The notes: generated by a model not told the origin, from the sequence alone. A stretch of DNA of 64,000 nucleotides from Flavonifractor sp. AGMB03687 (GCF_017811815.1 NZ_JADKZI010000001.1:496001-560000), one strand, 5' to 3'. Shown: positions 35,163 through 44,685, counted from the stretch's first letter. Translations and numbers: made by a program.

Positions 35163-36860
35163 TTACTCCAGCACCCAGGCGGCAGCCTGCCAGGGCTGGA
35201 ATTCCAGCGTCCCGGGGACAGCGGCGGCAGCCTCTGCCCAGTTGGCGATGAGCAGGCGGCTCTTTCGGCCTGTCAGCTCTTCCGGCAGGGCAAAGGTTGC
35301 CGGCTGGCCGGACAGGTTGCATATGGTGAGCAGGGTCTTACCCTCCAGGGTGCGCAGGTAGGCAAACAGCTGGGGGTGATCCGGCAGAATCAGCTGGTAG
35401 CTGCCGTATACGATAAGCTCACTGTCCGGGGAATTGCGGCGCAGGGAAATGAGCTTCTGGTAGTAGCGGAACACGGAGTCCGCCCGGCCCAGCTGCTCCT
35501 TGGCGTTGATTTCCCGGTAGTTGGGATTGACCATGATCCAGGGGTTACCGGCGGTAAATCCGGCGTTGGGGGAGTCATCCCACTGGAAGGGAGTACGGGC
35601 GTTGTCCCGACTCTTGTAGGCGATGGCCTCCAGCAGCTCCTCCGGCTGGAAGACCCCGCGGGCGGTGAGATCATGGTAAGCGTTGATGGACTCCAGGTCC
35701 CGGTAGTTCTCGATGGGCCCGAAGGGCACGTTGGTCATGCCCAGCTCCTCCCCCTGATAGACGTAGGGGGTGCCCTGCATCAGGTGGAGGCAGGTGGCGA
35801 TGCACTTGGCCGACAGCTCCCGATACCGGGGGGAGTCATCTCCCAGCCGGGAGACGATACGGGGCTGGTCGTGGTTGCAGAAGTAGAGGCTGTTCCAGGC
35901 CACGTCTTCCAGCTCGTTCTGCCACCGGGACAGCAGCTTCTTGAGGGCAACCAGGTCAATCTTCCGGGTGCTCCACTTGCCGGTGACCGCGTCGCCGCCG
36001 TCCAGGTCCACGTGCTCGAACTGGAACACCATGTTGAGCTCGGTGCCCTGGGCGTTGGCGTATTGCTTGGCCTGGTCGATGGTCACACCGGCGCACTCGC
36101 CCACGGTGAGCAGATCATACTTGGAGAGCACCTTCTGGCGCATCTCCTGCAGATACTCGTGGACGTGGGGGCCGTTGCAGCAGCCCAGATTGCAGGAGGC
36201 GTAGGGTGCACCGCCGGTGGGCATGTCGGGCAGGCCTTCCCGCTTGGAGATCATGGAGATGACATCCATGCGGAAGCCGTCAATGCCCTTTTCGCACCAC
36301 CAGGTCATCATATCAAAGACGGCGGTGCGTACCTCCGGGTTGTCCCAGTTCAGGTCGGGCTGCTTGGGGGAGAAGCAGTGGAGGTAGTACATATCGGTAG
36401 CGGAATCATAGGTCCAGGCGGAACCGGAGAAGGCGGAGCCCCAGTTGTTGGGCTCCTTGCCGTCCTTGCCCTCCCGCCAGATGTAGAAGTCTCGCTTGGG
36501 GTTGTCTTTGGACTGGCGGCTCTCCACAAACCAGGCGTGCTCGTCAGAGGTGTGGTTGACCACCAGATCCATGACGATCTTGATGCCCCGGGCGTGGGCC
36601 TCGGCCAGCAGGCGGTCAAAGTCGGCCATGGTGCCGAACTCCTCCATAATGGCCTGATAGTCGCTGATGTCGTAGCCGTTGTCGTCGTTGGGGGAGCGGT
36701 AGACGGGTGAGAGCCAGATCACATTGGCCCCCAGCTCCTTGATGTAGTCCAGCTTGCTGGTGATGCCGGGCAGATCCCCGATGCCGTCGCCGTTGGAGTC
36801 GCAAAAGCTGCGGGGGTAGATCTGGTAAATGACGCTCTCTTTCCACCATGCTTTGTTCAT
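35163..36860 (-). CDS. malL: oligo-1,6-glucosidase / alpha-glucosidase, GH13
   Basis: A 565-aa GH13_31-type alpha-glucosidase, close to MalL. Conserved regions: DLVVNHTSDEH, GFRMDVI (nucleophile Asp near 200), LLTVGECAG (acid/base Glu near 256) and NHDQPR. Cytosolic (no signal). Substrates may be isomaltose, sucrose or short maltodextrins. The ATG at 36860 is used; another ATG two codons earlier is equally possible (GAGGAG upstream). Last gene of the sucrose/raffinose cluster. Confidence 0.9.
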   Translation of the reverse strand: MNKAWWKESVIYQIYPRSFCDSNGDGIGDLPGITSKLDYIKELGANVIWLSPVYRSPNDDNGYDISDYQAIMEEFGTMADFDRLLAEAHARGIKIVMDLVVNHTSDEHAWFVESRQSKDNPKRDFYIWREGKDGKEPNNWGSAFSGSAWTYDSATDMYYLHCFSPKQPDLNWDNPEVRTAVFDMMTWWCEKGIDGFRMDVISMISKREGLPDMPTGGAPYASCNLGCCNGPHVHEYLQEMRQKVLSKYDLLTVGECAGVTIDQAKQYANAQGTELNMVFQFEHVDLDGGDAVTGKWSTRKIDLVALKKLLSRWQNELEDVAWNSLYFCNHDQPRIVSRLGDDSPRYRELSAKCIATCLHLMQGTPYVYQGEELGMTNVPFGPIENYRDLESINAYHDLTARGVFQPEELLEAIAYKSRDNARTPFQWDDSPNAGFTAGNPWIMVNPNYREINAKEQLGRADSVFRYYQKLISLRRNSPDSELIVYGSYQLILPDHPQLFAYLRTLEGKTLLTICNLSGQPATFALPEELTGRKSRLLIANWAEAAAAVPGTLEFQPWQAAAWVLE

Positions 36861-36867
36861 GACCATA

Positions 36868-38871
36868 TCACTCCTCTGTGTGCAGGAACCAGGCAAAGCC
36901 GTAGGGGTAGAGCTGCACCTGGCTGAGATCCTCAAAGGTTCCGCCGTAGATCAGCTCCTCAAAGGGACCCTGGTCCCCATTGGAGACGGTGACAAATTCC
37001 TGGCTGAAATTGAAGAAGGCAATGAGCTTGCGGCCCTGATACCAACGGCCGATGCCCAGCACCCGGCTGTCCCCGGTATCAAAGGTCCACATATCCGCCC
37101 GAGCGTCGAAGGCGGGCTCGGCCGCCCGCAGCTCCTCCAGCCGCCGCAGGCCGATAAACTGCTTGCCCTGGCGGGTGGTGGGATCGTGGCGCATTTTGGC
37201 CATATCCCACTGGAAGTTGCCCCGGTGAATGTAGCGGCTGTCATCCCACTTCTCCCCGTCGTGGTGATAGGAGTAGTCGTTGAGCTGGCCCACCTCGTCT
37301 CCGCTGTACAGCACAGGGATGCCGCTCTGGGTGAGCATCCAGGCGTGGAGCATCAGGTCGCAGGAGACGGCACGCTCCAGCTTGAAGGGGTCCCGCTCAT
37401 AGTCGGCGGCCTCCACCCCGCACAGAGAGGCGGTGGTGCCGCACAGCCGGGCGTCGCCCAGCCGGGGGTCGTCGTTGTACAGCTCGCCTCGGCTGCTGCT
37501 GCCGGGCAGCTTGCCGGTGAAAAAGTCGTTGAGATATTTCTTATGGGCCACCTCATTGGTGCCAAAGTGCTCCTTCAGCCAGGCATAATCCAGGCCCCAG
37601 CCGATGTCGTCGTGGCAGCGCAGGTAGTTGAGGAAGAGAAAGTCCCGGGGCAGGGCGCACACCGTGTCCATCTGATGGCGCAGCAGGGACACGTCGGCGG
37701 TGGCCAGGGTGTGCCAGGTGGTGGCCATGGTGGTCACGTTGTAGAGCATGTGGCATTCCGGCTTATCGGTGCTGCCGAAGTAGGGGGCCACCTTGGCGGG
37801 CTCCATGACTACCTCGCCCAGCAGCAGCACGCTGGGGCAGACGATCTCGCACACCATGCGCATCATCCGCACCAGGGTGTGGACCTGGGGCAGGTTGCGG
37901 CAGTCGGTGCCCAGATCCTTCCAGATGTAAGGGACCGCGTCCAGTCGGATCACGTCGATGCCCCGGTTGGCCAGGTAGAGCAGGTTCTCGGTCATGTCGT
38001 TGAACACCATGGGGTTGGCGTAGTTCAGATCCCACTGGTAGGGATAGAAGTTGGTCATGACCACCTGCTTGCAGTCATCCAGCCAGGTGAAGCTGCCGGG
38101 GGCGGTGGTGGGGAAGACCTGGGGCACGGTTTTCTCAAACTCCCGGGGGATATCCCAGCTGTCGTAGAAGAAGTAGCGCTCCCGGTAGCCCGGCTCGCCC
38201 GCCCGGGCCTTTTTGGCCCACTCGTGGTCCTCGCTGGTGTGGTTCATGACGAAGTCCAGGCACAGGCTGATGCCGTCCTTCCGGCAGGAATCCGCCAGAT
38301 GCTCCAGATCGGCCATGGTGCCCAGCTCGGGCTGTACCTTCCGGAAGTTGGAGACGGCATAGCCGCCGTCGCTGCGGCCCTTGGGGCTCTCCAGCAGGGG
38401 CATCAGGTGGAGGTAGTTCACCCCGCACTCCTTCAGATAGGGCAGCTTCTCGGCCACCCCGTTGAGGGTACCGGCGAAAGCGTTGGTGTAGAGCATCATG
38501 CCCAGCAGCTCCCGGCGGCGGTACCAGTTGGGGTCGGCCTCCCGCCGGGCGTCCTGCACCCGCAGGTCGGACTTGCGTTCCTCCCAGCTCCGGCGGAGCA
38601 TCTGGGTGAAGTAGTCGAAGGCGCCCAGATCGCCGTGGTACAGCTCGCAGTAGAGCCACTTCAATTCATCGTAGTGCCGGGCCAGACGGCGCTCAAAGAC
38701 GGAGGCGTCCTCCCCGATTCCCACCTGAGCAGGGGTGAGGGGAGTGGCTGCCTTGGGTTTCTTTTTGCTTTTGGTTGCCTTGGGGGTCGGTGCCTCTGCC
38801 GCCTGCTTCACCAGCAGGTCGGTCTGTCCGGCGGCGGTGGCGGTCGTTTTCTTGGTCTGCTTACGCTTCAT
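36868..38871 (-). CDS. amylosucrase-like GH13_4 enzyme with Lys-rich N-terminal tail
   Basis: A 667-aa GH13_4 protein related to amylosucrase, which uses sucrose to build alpha-1,4-glucan (or hydrolyses it). Conserved regions: GGYAVSNFRKVQPELG, LDFVMNHTSEDHEW, VIRLDAVPYIWKDLG (nucleophile), LLGEVV (acid/base) and NYLRCHDDIGWG. Residues about 2-50 are a Lys/Thr/Ala/Pro-rich disordered tail not seen in typical amylosucrases. The start at 38871 lies inside the fructokinase gene end (overlap 11 bp). Confidence 0.85.
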   Translation of the reverse strand: MKRKQTKKTTATAAGQTDLLVKQAAEAPTPKATKSKKKPKAATPLTPAQVGIGEDASVFERRLARHYDELKWLYCELYHGDLGAFDYFTQMLRRSWEERKSDLRVQDARREADPNWYRRRELLGMMLYTNAFAGTLNGVAEKLPYLKECGVNYLHLMPLLESPKGRSDGGYAVSNFRKVQPELGTMADLEHLADSCRKDGISLCLDFVMNHTSEDHEWAKKARAGEPGYRERYFFYDSWDIPREFEKTVPQVFPTTAPGSFTWLDDCKQVVMTNFYPYQWDLNYANPMVFNDMTENLLYLANRGIDVIRLDAVPYIWKDLGTDCRNLPQVHTLVRMMRMVCEIVCPSVLLLGEVVMEPAKVAPYFGSTDKPECHMLYNVTTMATTWHTLATADVSLLRHQMDTVCALPRDFLFLNYLRCHDDIGWGLDYAWLKEHFGTNEVAHKKYLNDFFTGKLPGSSSRGELYNDDPRLGDARLCGTTASLCGVEAADYERDPFKLERAVSCDLMLHAWMLTQSGIPVLYSGDEVGQLNDYSYHHDGEKWDDSRYIHRGNFQWDMAKMRHDPTTRQGKQFIGLRRLEELRAAEPAFDARADMWTFDTGDSRVLGIGRWYQGRKLIAFFNFSQEFVTVSNGDQGPFEELIYGGTFEDLSQVQLYPYGFAWFLHTEE

Positions 38872-39817
38872 GGGCGCCCTCTCCTTCCTCCAGCTCCGCC
38901 AGCGTGGGCATGGCGGGGATGGCTCCGCTGCGGGAGCAGGTCTTGGAGGCCGCCCGGTTGGCAAAGGCCAGGATGGCTTCCAGCTCGGGAGCGGTCAGGC
39001 CCTCCAGGAGTTTCTGGCCACGGCGCACCAAACGGCTGAGCACCGCGCCCAGGAAGGTGTCACCGGCGCCGTTGGTGTCGGCCACGGTGGTGGCCACTCC
39101 GGGCACCAGGCCGGTCTTGCCCTGCCAGCGGTAGAAGGAACCCTTGTCGCCCAGGGTCACAAGGATGAGGCGGATGCCCTGGGCCTCCAGCAGCCGGGTG
39201 CCCTCCTGGGGATCGTCGGTGCCGGTGATGAGGGGCAGCTCCTCGTCGGACAGCTTGAGCACGTCCACCAGGGGCAGCGGCTTCTTCATCCACTCCACGG
39301 CCTCCGCCTGGCTGTTCCACAGGGCGTCCCGGTAGTTGGGGTCATAGCTTACCAGCACGCCCTTCTCCCGGGCGCTCTGGGCGGCGAAGAGGGTGGCCTC
39401 CCGGGCGGGCTCGGCGGTCAGGCTCACCGAGCCAAAGTGAAGGACCTTGCTCCCGGCGATCAGACCGGTGTCCACCTCCTCCGGCTTCAGGTTGCAGTCC
39501 GCTCCCCGCACGAAGCGGAAGGAGCGCTCGCCGGTGTCGGACACTGCCACCACGGCCATGGTGGTGGCGGCCTCATCGGTCCGCAGGCCGGACACATCCA
39601 CCCGGTTCTCGGACAGCACCTGGGTCAGGTAGGCTCCGAAGCCATCCTGACCCACCTTGCCGATAAACGCGCTGCTGGCTCCCAGGCGGGCGGCGGCCAC
39701 CGCCACGTTGGCGGGGGCGCCGCCGGGATTGGCGGCAAACAGCGGTACTTTTTGCTCATTGACCCCAGTCTGGGTCAGATCGATCAACACTTCGCCAATG
39801 GCGGTAATATCCATCAT
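38861..39817 (-). CDS. scrK: fructokinase (PfkB family)
   Basis: A 318-aa ribokinase-type sugar kinase. PfkB signatures: N-terminal NPGGAPANVAVAAARLG and C-terminal DTNGAGDTFLGAVL with the catalytic Asp and anion hole. In this cluster it would phosphorylate fructose freed from sucrose or raffinose. GGAAGGA upstream of MMDITAIGEVLIDL. Fructose is inferred from context and the GEVLIDL start typical of fructokinases. Confidence 0.9.
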   Translation of the reverse strand: MMDITAIGEVLIDLTQTGVNEQKVPLFAANPGGAPANVAVAAARLGASSAFIGKVGQDGFGAYLTQVLSENRVDVSGLRTDEAATTMAVVAVSDTGERSFRFVRGADCNLKPEEVDTGLIAGSKVLHFGSVSLTAEPAREATLFAAQSAREKGVLVSYDPNYRDALWNSQAEAVEWMKKPLPLVDVLKLSDEELPLITGTDDPQEGTRLLEAQGIRLILVTLGDKGSFYRWQGKTGLVPGVATTVADTNGAGDTFLGAVLSRLVRRGQKLLEGLTAPELEAILAFANRAASKTCSRSGAIPAMPTLAELEEGEGAHEA

Positions 39818-39864
39818 GGAGATCCTTCCTTTTTTGCTTGATATCCATCGTTGGTGGGAGAGAT

Positions 39865-41205
39865 TCAGCGGTCCTCACGCAGGGTGAACAGCTCCTCCAC
39901 CGGGCCTTCCAACCGGTCCTTTAATCCATAGACTACGTGGCTGACCACATAGCGCCCGTCATCCACGAACACCTCGATCAGATGGTCGTCCACAAATACA
40001 TCCAGCCGGCAGCTTTCTCCGTCCAGCGCCGGAGTTTGGGCCACGGTCCGATGGTTGGGCAGATGGGGGAACACCTGGCTGCGGTCGGTGACGATCCGGC
40101 CGTCCTCCAGGGCGATGCGGTAGCCGCACACGTCCAGCGCCTCTCCGGCGTGGAGGGTGGCTTTTAGCCGGAAGGGCCGCTGCCGGATTGCCTGGTTCCA
40201 ATCGCCCTCCACAGGGCGGAAAAGAGACTCAACATTTGGATGGGGGGTAAAGCAGAGCTTGCCCTGTCGCAGCTCCACTACCCGGGGCAGGCTCATCATG
40301 CCGTTCCAGGGGCCCCGGCCGTCGCCGGGGTCAGCCGCCGCCTGGGGCATCCGCATCCAGCCGATGAACACCCGGCGGCCCTCGCGGTCCAGTGTGGTCT
40401 GGGGGGCATAGAGATCCAGGCCGTAGTCCACATATTCCAGGGGACCTTTGAGGGAGAGGGTGCAGGTCGGATGGTCAAAGTCGGCCAGCCCCCACATGGC
40501 ATGGTTGGCATACTCGATCTCCGGCGGGGTGACGCCCATAGGGGAGCCCAGCAGCACGTAGGTTTCGCCCAGCCGGAACAGGTCGGGACACTCCAGCATG
40601 GTGCGGAATTCCGGAGAAGAATACTGATTGACGTACTCCCAGTGCAGTCCGTCCCGGCTGCGGTAAAAGAGAGCCTTGCCCTGCTCCTTGCGGAAGGTGC
40701 TGCCCAGGATCATGTAATAGAGTCCGTCCTGCTTCCACACCTTGGGGTCTCTGGTGTCCTTGGCATCGCCCAGGGACTCGTCGCCCAGCACCGGGATGAT
40801 CTGGCGCTTGGCCCCCATGTTGTCAAAGGTGCGGCCGTCCTCCGAGATCACCATGGCCTGGCTGGTCACATAGGCATCGTCAGGCGGGATGTGGATGTCC
40901 TCCTCATCCTGCCGGAGGTAGCGCACGGCAGAGTAGTACAGACACAGCTTCCCGTCCAGCTCCAGGGCGGTGCCCGAAAAGACGCCGTTCTGGTCGTAGC
41001 CCTTGGTGGGGTAGAGGGCTACCCCCAGGTGCTCCCAGTGGACCAGGTCACGGCTTACCGCGTGGCCCCAGTGCATGGTGCCCCACCGTGGGGCGTAGGG
41101 GAAGTATTGGTAAAAGAGGTGGTACTCACCTCGGTAATAGATAAAGCCGTTGGGATCGTTGATCCAGTTTCCCGGCGCTTTCATGTGCAGAGTATCGTTC
41201 CACAT
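39865..41205 (-). CDS. scrB: GH32 beta-fructosidase (sucrose / sucrose-6-P hydrolase type)
   Basis: A 446-aa GH32 enzyme with all three signatures: NWINDPNG (nucleophile Asp), RDPKV (transition-state Asp) and ECPDLF (acid/base Glu), then a C-terminal beta-sandwich. No signal peptide, hence an intracellular sucrose or fructo-oligosaccharide hydrolase. With an ABC importer rather than a PTS in the cluster, unphosphorylated sucrose is the likelier substrate. GGAGACA-type site upstream. Confidence 0.92.
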   Translation of the reverse strand: MWNDTLHMKAPGNWINDPNGFIYYRGEYHLFYQYFPYAPRWGTMHWGHAVSRDLVHWEHLGVALYPTKGYDQNGVFSGTALELDGKLCLYYSAVRYLRQDEEDIHIPPDDAYVTSQAMVISEDGRTFDNMGAKRQIIPVLGDESLGDAKDTRDPKVWKQDGLYYMILGSTFRKEQGKALFYRSRDGLHWEYVNQYSSPEFRTMLECPDLFRLGETYVLLGSPMGVTPPEIEYANHAMWGLADFDHPTCTLSLKGPLEYVDYGLDLYAPQTTLDREGRRVFIGWMRMPQAAADPGDGRGPWNGMMSLPRVVELRQGKLCFTPHPNVESLFRPVEGDWNQAIRQRPFRLKATLHAGEALDVCGYRIALEDGRIVTDRSQVFPHLPNHRTVAQTPALDGESCRLDVFVDDHLIEVFVDDGRYVVSHVVYGLKDRLEGPVEELFTLREDR

Positions 41206-41255
41206 GGGTGTGCCTTGTCTCCTTTCCGGTTGCGTCGATAAAGCAGTATAACCGA

Positions 41256-41294
41256 AATTCTACCACAAGGGCAAGAGGCCCTTGTGGTAGAATT
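41256..41294 (-). promoter_or_regulatory. 16-bp inverted repeat before the GH32 gene
   Basis: Perfect arms aattctaccacaaggg (41256-41271) and its complement (41279-41294), 7-nt gap. No T tract follows on the minus strand, but a -10-like TATACT lies just downstream (about 41247-41252), so the repeat may be an operator for the GH32 genes or an mRNA-processing hairpin behind the ABC genes. Confidence 0.6.
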
Positions 41295-41305
41295 GGACAG
41301 GCATG

Positions 41306-42166
41306 TTATTTGACTGCGCCGGAAACAACGCCGCCGATGATCTGCTTCTGGAGGATCACATAGAGGATGAGAATGGGGATGACGCACAGCAGCAGGCCGG
41401 CCATGATGGTGCCATAGTCGGCGGAATAGGTGCCGTAGAAGCTGTAGGTGGACAGGGGCAGGGTGAGCAGCTCCTTGTCGGTGAGCACCAGGGAGGGCAG
41501 CAGGTAGTCATTCCAGAAGGCAAGGGAGTTGAGGATCACCATGGTGGCGATGATGGGCTTGAGCAGGGGGAAGACGATCTTGAAGAAGGTCTGACGGTGG
41601 GTGCAGCCGTCGATGTAGGCCGCTTCCTCCAGGGCGATGGGAATGTTGCCCTTGATGAAGCCGTGGAACATGAACACCGACATGGCCATGGAGAAGCCGG
41701 TGTGCATAAAGATCAGGGTGATGCGGTGGTTGAGCACGTTGAGAGTGCCGCCGTAGATGCTCACCAGGGGGATCATGATGGCCTGGAAGGGGATGATCAT
41801 GGAGGCCACCATCAGAGCGAAGGCGATCTTGGAAATGATGTTGTTGCGGCGGACGATGTAGTAGGCCAGCATGGCGGACAGCAGAGTGACCAGCACAGTG
41901 GCCGACACCGTCACGATGAGGGAGTTCTTAAAGGCGTTGAGGAAGTCCATCTGGGTAAAGGCCTTCACAAAGTTGTCGAAGGACAGGCCCTTGATGGTGA
42001 ACAGCCAGGAGAAGGGATCGGTAATGATATCCCGCTTTTCCTTCAGGGAGTTGATGACCACCATGATGAAGGGGAACATATAGGCGATGAAGATGATGAT
42101 CATACCGATCATGGCCAGCGCGTTGGCCAGCTTGCGCTTGTTGCCGCCGATGGTCGTGTTATTCAT
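41306..42166 (-). CDS. carbohydrate ABC transporter permease, MalG type
   Basis: A 286-aa inner-membrane permease with six helices; the EAA loop that docks the ATPase is EEAAYIDGCTHRQTFFKIVFP. Partner of the upstream permease, with which it shares one base. In the sucrose/raffinose cluster, so the substrate is probably sucrose, raffinose or fructo-oligosaccharide. Confidence 0.93.
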   Translation of the reverse strand: MNNTTIGGNKRKLANALAMIGMIIIFIAYMFPFIMVVINSLKEKRDIITDPFSWLFTIKGLSFDNFVKAFTQMDFLNAFKNSLIVTVSATVLVTLLSAMLAYYIVRRNNIISKIAFALMVASMIIPFQAIMIPLVSIYGGTLNVLNHRITLIFMHTGFSMAMSVFMFHGFIKGNIPIALEEAAYIDGCTHRQTFFKIVFPLLKPIIATMVILNSLAFWNDYLLPSLVLTDKELLTLPLSTYSFYGTYSADYGTIMAGLLLCVIPILILYVILQKQIIGGVVSGAVK

Positions 42167-43038
42167 TATGCATCCACCTCACGTTTCTTGGTCAGGTACA
42201 CCTGAATGCCGCTGATAATGGCTACGATCACAAACAGGATCAGAGCCTCGGCCTGGCCCACACCGAACTGACGGGAGGTAAAGGCCTTTTCATAGACGTG
42301 CATGGCGGCCATCTCGGTGGTGCCGTAGGGAGCGCCGGCGGTCAGGGACAGGTTCACATCGTACACCATGAAGGCGCGGGACAGGGTCAGGAACAGGCAG
42401 ATGGTGATGGAGGACATCATCAGGGGCAGGATGATGTGGCGCAGCTTGGTCCAGCCGGTGGCGCCGTCGATGCTGGCGGCCTCCATCACGTCCTTGTTCA
42501 GGCCCATGAAGCCGGCCACGTAGATGAGGATCATGTAGCCGGACAGCTGCCACACGGAGACGATCACCAGGGCCACAAAGGCCAGGGTGGGGTCAGACAG
42601 CCAGGAGGCGCCGAAGAGTTCCCAGCCGGTGGCCTCGCCGATGCCCACAAACACACGGGAGAACACGAACTGCCAGATGTAGCCAAGCACCAGACCGCCG
42701 ATCAGGTTGGGGGTGAAGAAGCCGGCCCGGAAGAAGTTCTGGCCCTTAAAGCCGCGGGTCAGCAGGTAGGCGATGGCAAAGGCCAGAATGTTGACCACCA
42801 CTACCACGACCACCACATATTTGAAGGTCAGCAGCAGGGAGGACCAGAACTGGCTATCCTTCAGTACGCTGAGGAAGTTGGCGCCGCCGATGAAGTTTTT
42901 CTCGGTGGAGACGCCGTTCCAGTCGGTCAGGGTCAGGTAAATACCGTAGATAAAGGGGACGATCACCACTGCCGCAAAACAGAACAGGCCGGGCAGGGCG
43001 AACCCGCAGAAATCTTTTCCTCCGCTTTTTCTTTTCAT
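42166..43038 (-). CDS. carbohydrate ABC transporter permease, MalF type
   Basis: A 290-aa permease with six helices and EAA loop EAASIDGATGWTKLRHIILP. It is followed immediately by the MalG-type permease. No ATPase gene is in the cluster, so a shared MsmK-like ATPase elsewhere is expected. Confidence 0.93.
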   Translation of the reverse strand: MKRKSGGKDFCGFALPGLFCFAAVVIVPFIYGIYLTLTDWNGVSTEKNFIGGANFLSVLKDSQFWSSLLLTFKYVVVVVVVVNILAFAIAYLLTRGFKGQNFFRAGFFTPNLIGGLVLGYIWQFVFSRVFVGIGEATGWELFGASWLSDPTLAFVALVIVSVWQLSGYMILIYVAGFMGLNKDVMEAASIDGATGWTKLRHIILPLMMSSITICLFLTLSRAFMVYDVNLSLTAGAPYGTTEMAAMHVYEKAFTSRQFGVGQAEALILFVIVAIISGIQVYLTKKREVDA

Positions 43039-43050
43039 CCTAGCTCCTCC

Positions 43051-44427
43051 TTACTGCTGTTCGTCCCAATAGGCCACGATGGAATCGATCAGCTCCGCCC
43101 GGTCGCTTCTGTCTGCCAGATACTTCTGCAGGGCGGCGCCCAGAACAGACCAGTGGTCGTTGGGGACGATGGCGGATGCGTTGAAGGCGGTGCCCTCATG
43201 CACCCGGCTGTAGATGTCACGGCTCAGGGGATCGGAAGGCTCATAGGGGTTGTTCTGGAAGGGCGGGATGATCTTACAGGTCTTGACCAGCATCTGCTGG
43301 CCGATCTCGCTGAACACGATCCAGTTCAAAAACTCCTTGGCCGCGGCCTGCTCCTTCTCTGTGGCCACAATGCCGTCCAGCATGATCTGCTTGGAGGGGG
43401 AGGCCTGGATCTGCTGGTTCACAAAGTCGTCGGGGTCGTTGTTCAGGAAGTAGGGCAGGAAGCCGTACTCATCGTCCTCCTCGGCGTCGGCCTCGGCCAG
43501 GTTGGGCCAGGCCCAGTTGCCGTTGAACCAGAAGGCGGTCTTGCCGTCGGCCAGGTCGATGACCATCTCGTCATAGTCGGCGCCCAGGGGGTCCCGGTAG
43601 GCCACGTTGTACTTCTTCAGGATATCGAACATATCCAGGAACTGGGACATGCGGTCATAGGTGGTCAGGTCCAGCTGACCGTCCTTGATCCGATTGATGC
43701 ACTCGGCGGCGCCGTCGGAGGTGCCGTCGTAGGTCTCATAGATGTACTGCAGGTGATGGGCGCCCAGGGACCAGTCCTCCATGGCCAGGGAGACAGGATG
43801 CTCCATGCCGGCCGCCACCAGCCGGTCCAGCAGAGCCACAAAGTCGTCCTGGGTCCGGATGGTGGAGGGATCGAAGGTCTCACCCAGGGTCTCCTCGATC
43901 ACTTCCTTGTGGTAGATGATACCGCGGCCCTCGATACACAGAGGGAAGCTGTACACCTTTCCGTTGATCTGAGTGGTGTAGCCCTCGGCTTCCTGGATCC
44001 AGGGCTGGTCGGACAGATCAGCGGCCTTCTCTTCCGCCAGGGCGATGACGTCGGTGGTATCCAGAATGGACAGAGTGGGGGGATTGCCGGAGTTGTACAG
44101 GCTGACGACTTTGGTATAGGGGGAATCGCCGTCGGTAACAGGCATGACCTCCACATGTACGCCGGACTTCTCCTCAAAGACCTCGCCCATCTCTACCAGG
44201 GCGGTCTGGATCTCGGCCTTGGAGTTGAGCAGGGTGATGCTGGTGCCGCTGAGGGATTGGTCGTACTCAAAGGTGTCTACCGAGGTGTCGATGGGTTCTA
44301 CCTCTTCCACTTCATTGGGGTCGTCCGGATCGCTGGCAAAGCCGAATCTGCACCCGGACAGCAGGCCGGCCAGCAGAGCGGCCGAAAGACCCAACGCGAG
44401 GAATCTGGTCGGTGCGTGTTTCTTCAT
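43051..44427 (-). CDS. sugar-binding lipoprotein of the ABC importer
   Basis: A 458-aa family 1 solute-binding lipoprotein: signal peptide with lipobox (LLSGC, Cys about 26), acidic linker (DPDDPNEVEEVEP), then a two-lobed binding fold. The start at 44427 has AGGAGGAG upstream. First gene of the minus-strand cluster SBP-permeases-GH32-fructokinase-GH13_4-GH13, about 60 bp from the triple operator. Confidence 0.93.
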   Translation of the reverse strand: MKKHAPTRFLALGLSAALLAGLLSGCRFGFASDPDDPNEVEEVEPIDTSVDTFEYDQSLSGTSITLLNSKAEIQTALVEMGEVFEEKSGVHVEVMPVTDGDSPYTKVVSLYNSGNPPTLSILDTTDVIALAEEKAADLSDQPWIQEAEGYTTQINGKVYSFPLCIEGRGIIYHKEVIEETLGETFDPSTIRTQDDFVALLDRLVAAGMEHPVSLAMEDWSLGAHHLQYIYETYDGTSDGAAECINRIKDGQLDLTTYDRMSQFLDMFDILKKYNVAYRDPLGADYDEMVIDLADGKTAFWFNGNWAWPNLAEADAEEDDEYGFLPYFLNNDPDDFVNQQIQASPSKQIMLDGIVATEKEQAAAKEFLNWIVFSEIGQQMLVKTCKIIPPFQNNPYEPSDPLSRDIYSRVHEGTAFNASAIVPNDHWSVLGAALQKYLADRSDRAELIDSIVAYWDEQQ

Positions 44428-44486
44428 TGTCTCTCCTCCTGTTTCCTCTTTTCTTTTCTGTAAATTATGGCGCGAAAACATATAAA

Positions 44487-44518
44487 AACCGGTTATGTAA
44501 CCGGTAATGGAACCGGTT
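44487..44518. promoter_or_regulatory. three LacI-type operators, 12-bp period
   Basis: AACCGGTT at 44487-44494 and 44511-44518, with AACCGGTA at 44499-44506 between: starts are exactly 12 bp apart. The palindromic core with central CG is typical of LacI/ScrR-type operators. They lie between the importer operon and the divergent LacI-family gene. Confidence 0.8.
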
Positions 44519-44656
44519 ATTCTTGCTTAAGAATACTCCCCACAGTAAGCTTCCGTCAATGGTTTTCACCCGTTGGAAATATTTTTGTAAATTCCGCCTC
44601 ATTTCCAGCGCTTGAAATTATGCACAATTACACCCAGCCCCGCCGAGCGCCAGGGA

Positions 44657-44685
44657 TTGCATCCATTTCTTCTCTTTGTTATAAT
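44657..44685 (+). promoter_or_regulatory. promoter of the LacI-family gene
   Basis: -35 TTGCAT (44657-44662) and -10 TATAAT (44680-44685), 17-bp spacing, about 100 bp before the start codon. It is 140 bp from the operators, so strong autoregulation is not obvious. Confidence 0.75.

Noticed and set aside
33214-35322. 702-codon frame antisense to the alpha-galactosidase
   Set aside because: Antisense shadow of a clear GH36 gene, running through its terminator.
42298-44463. 721-codon plus-strand frame across the ABC permease and binding-protein genes
   Set aside because: It is antisense to three well supported genes and shows no domain.
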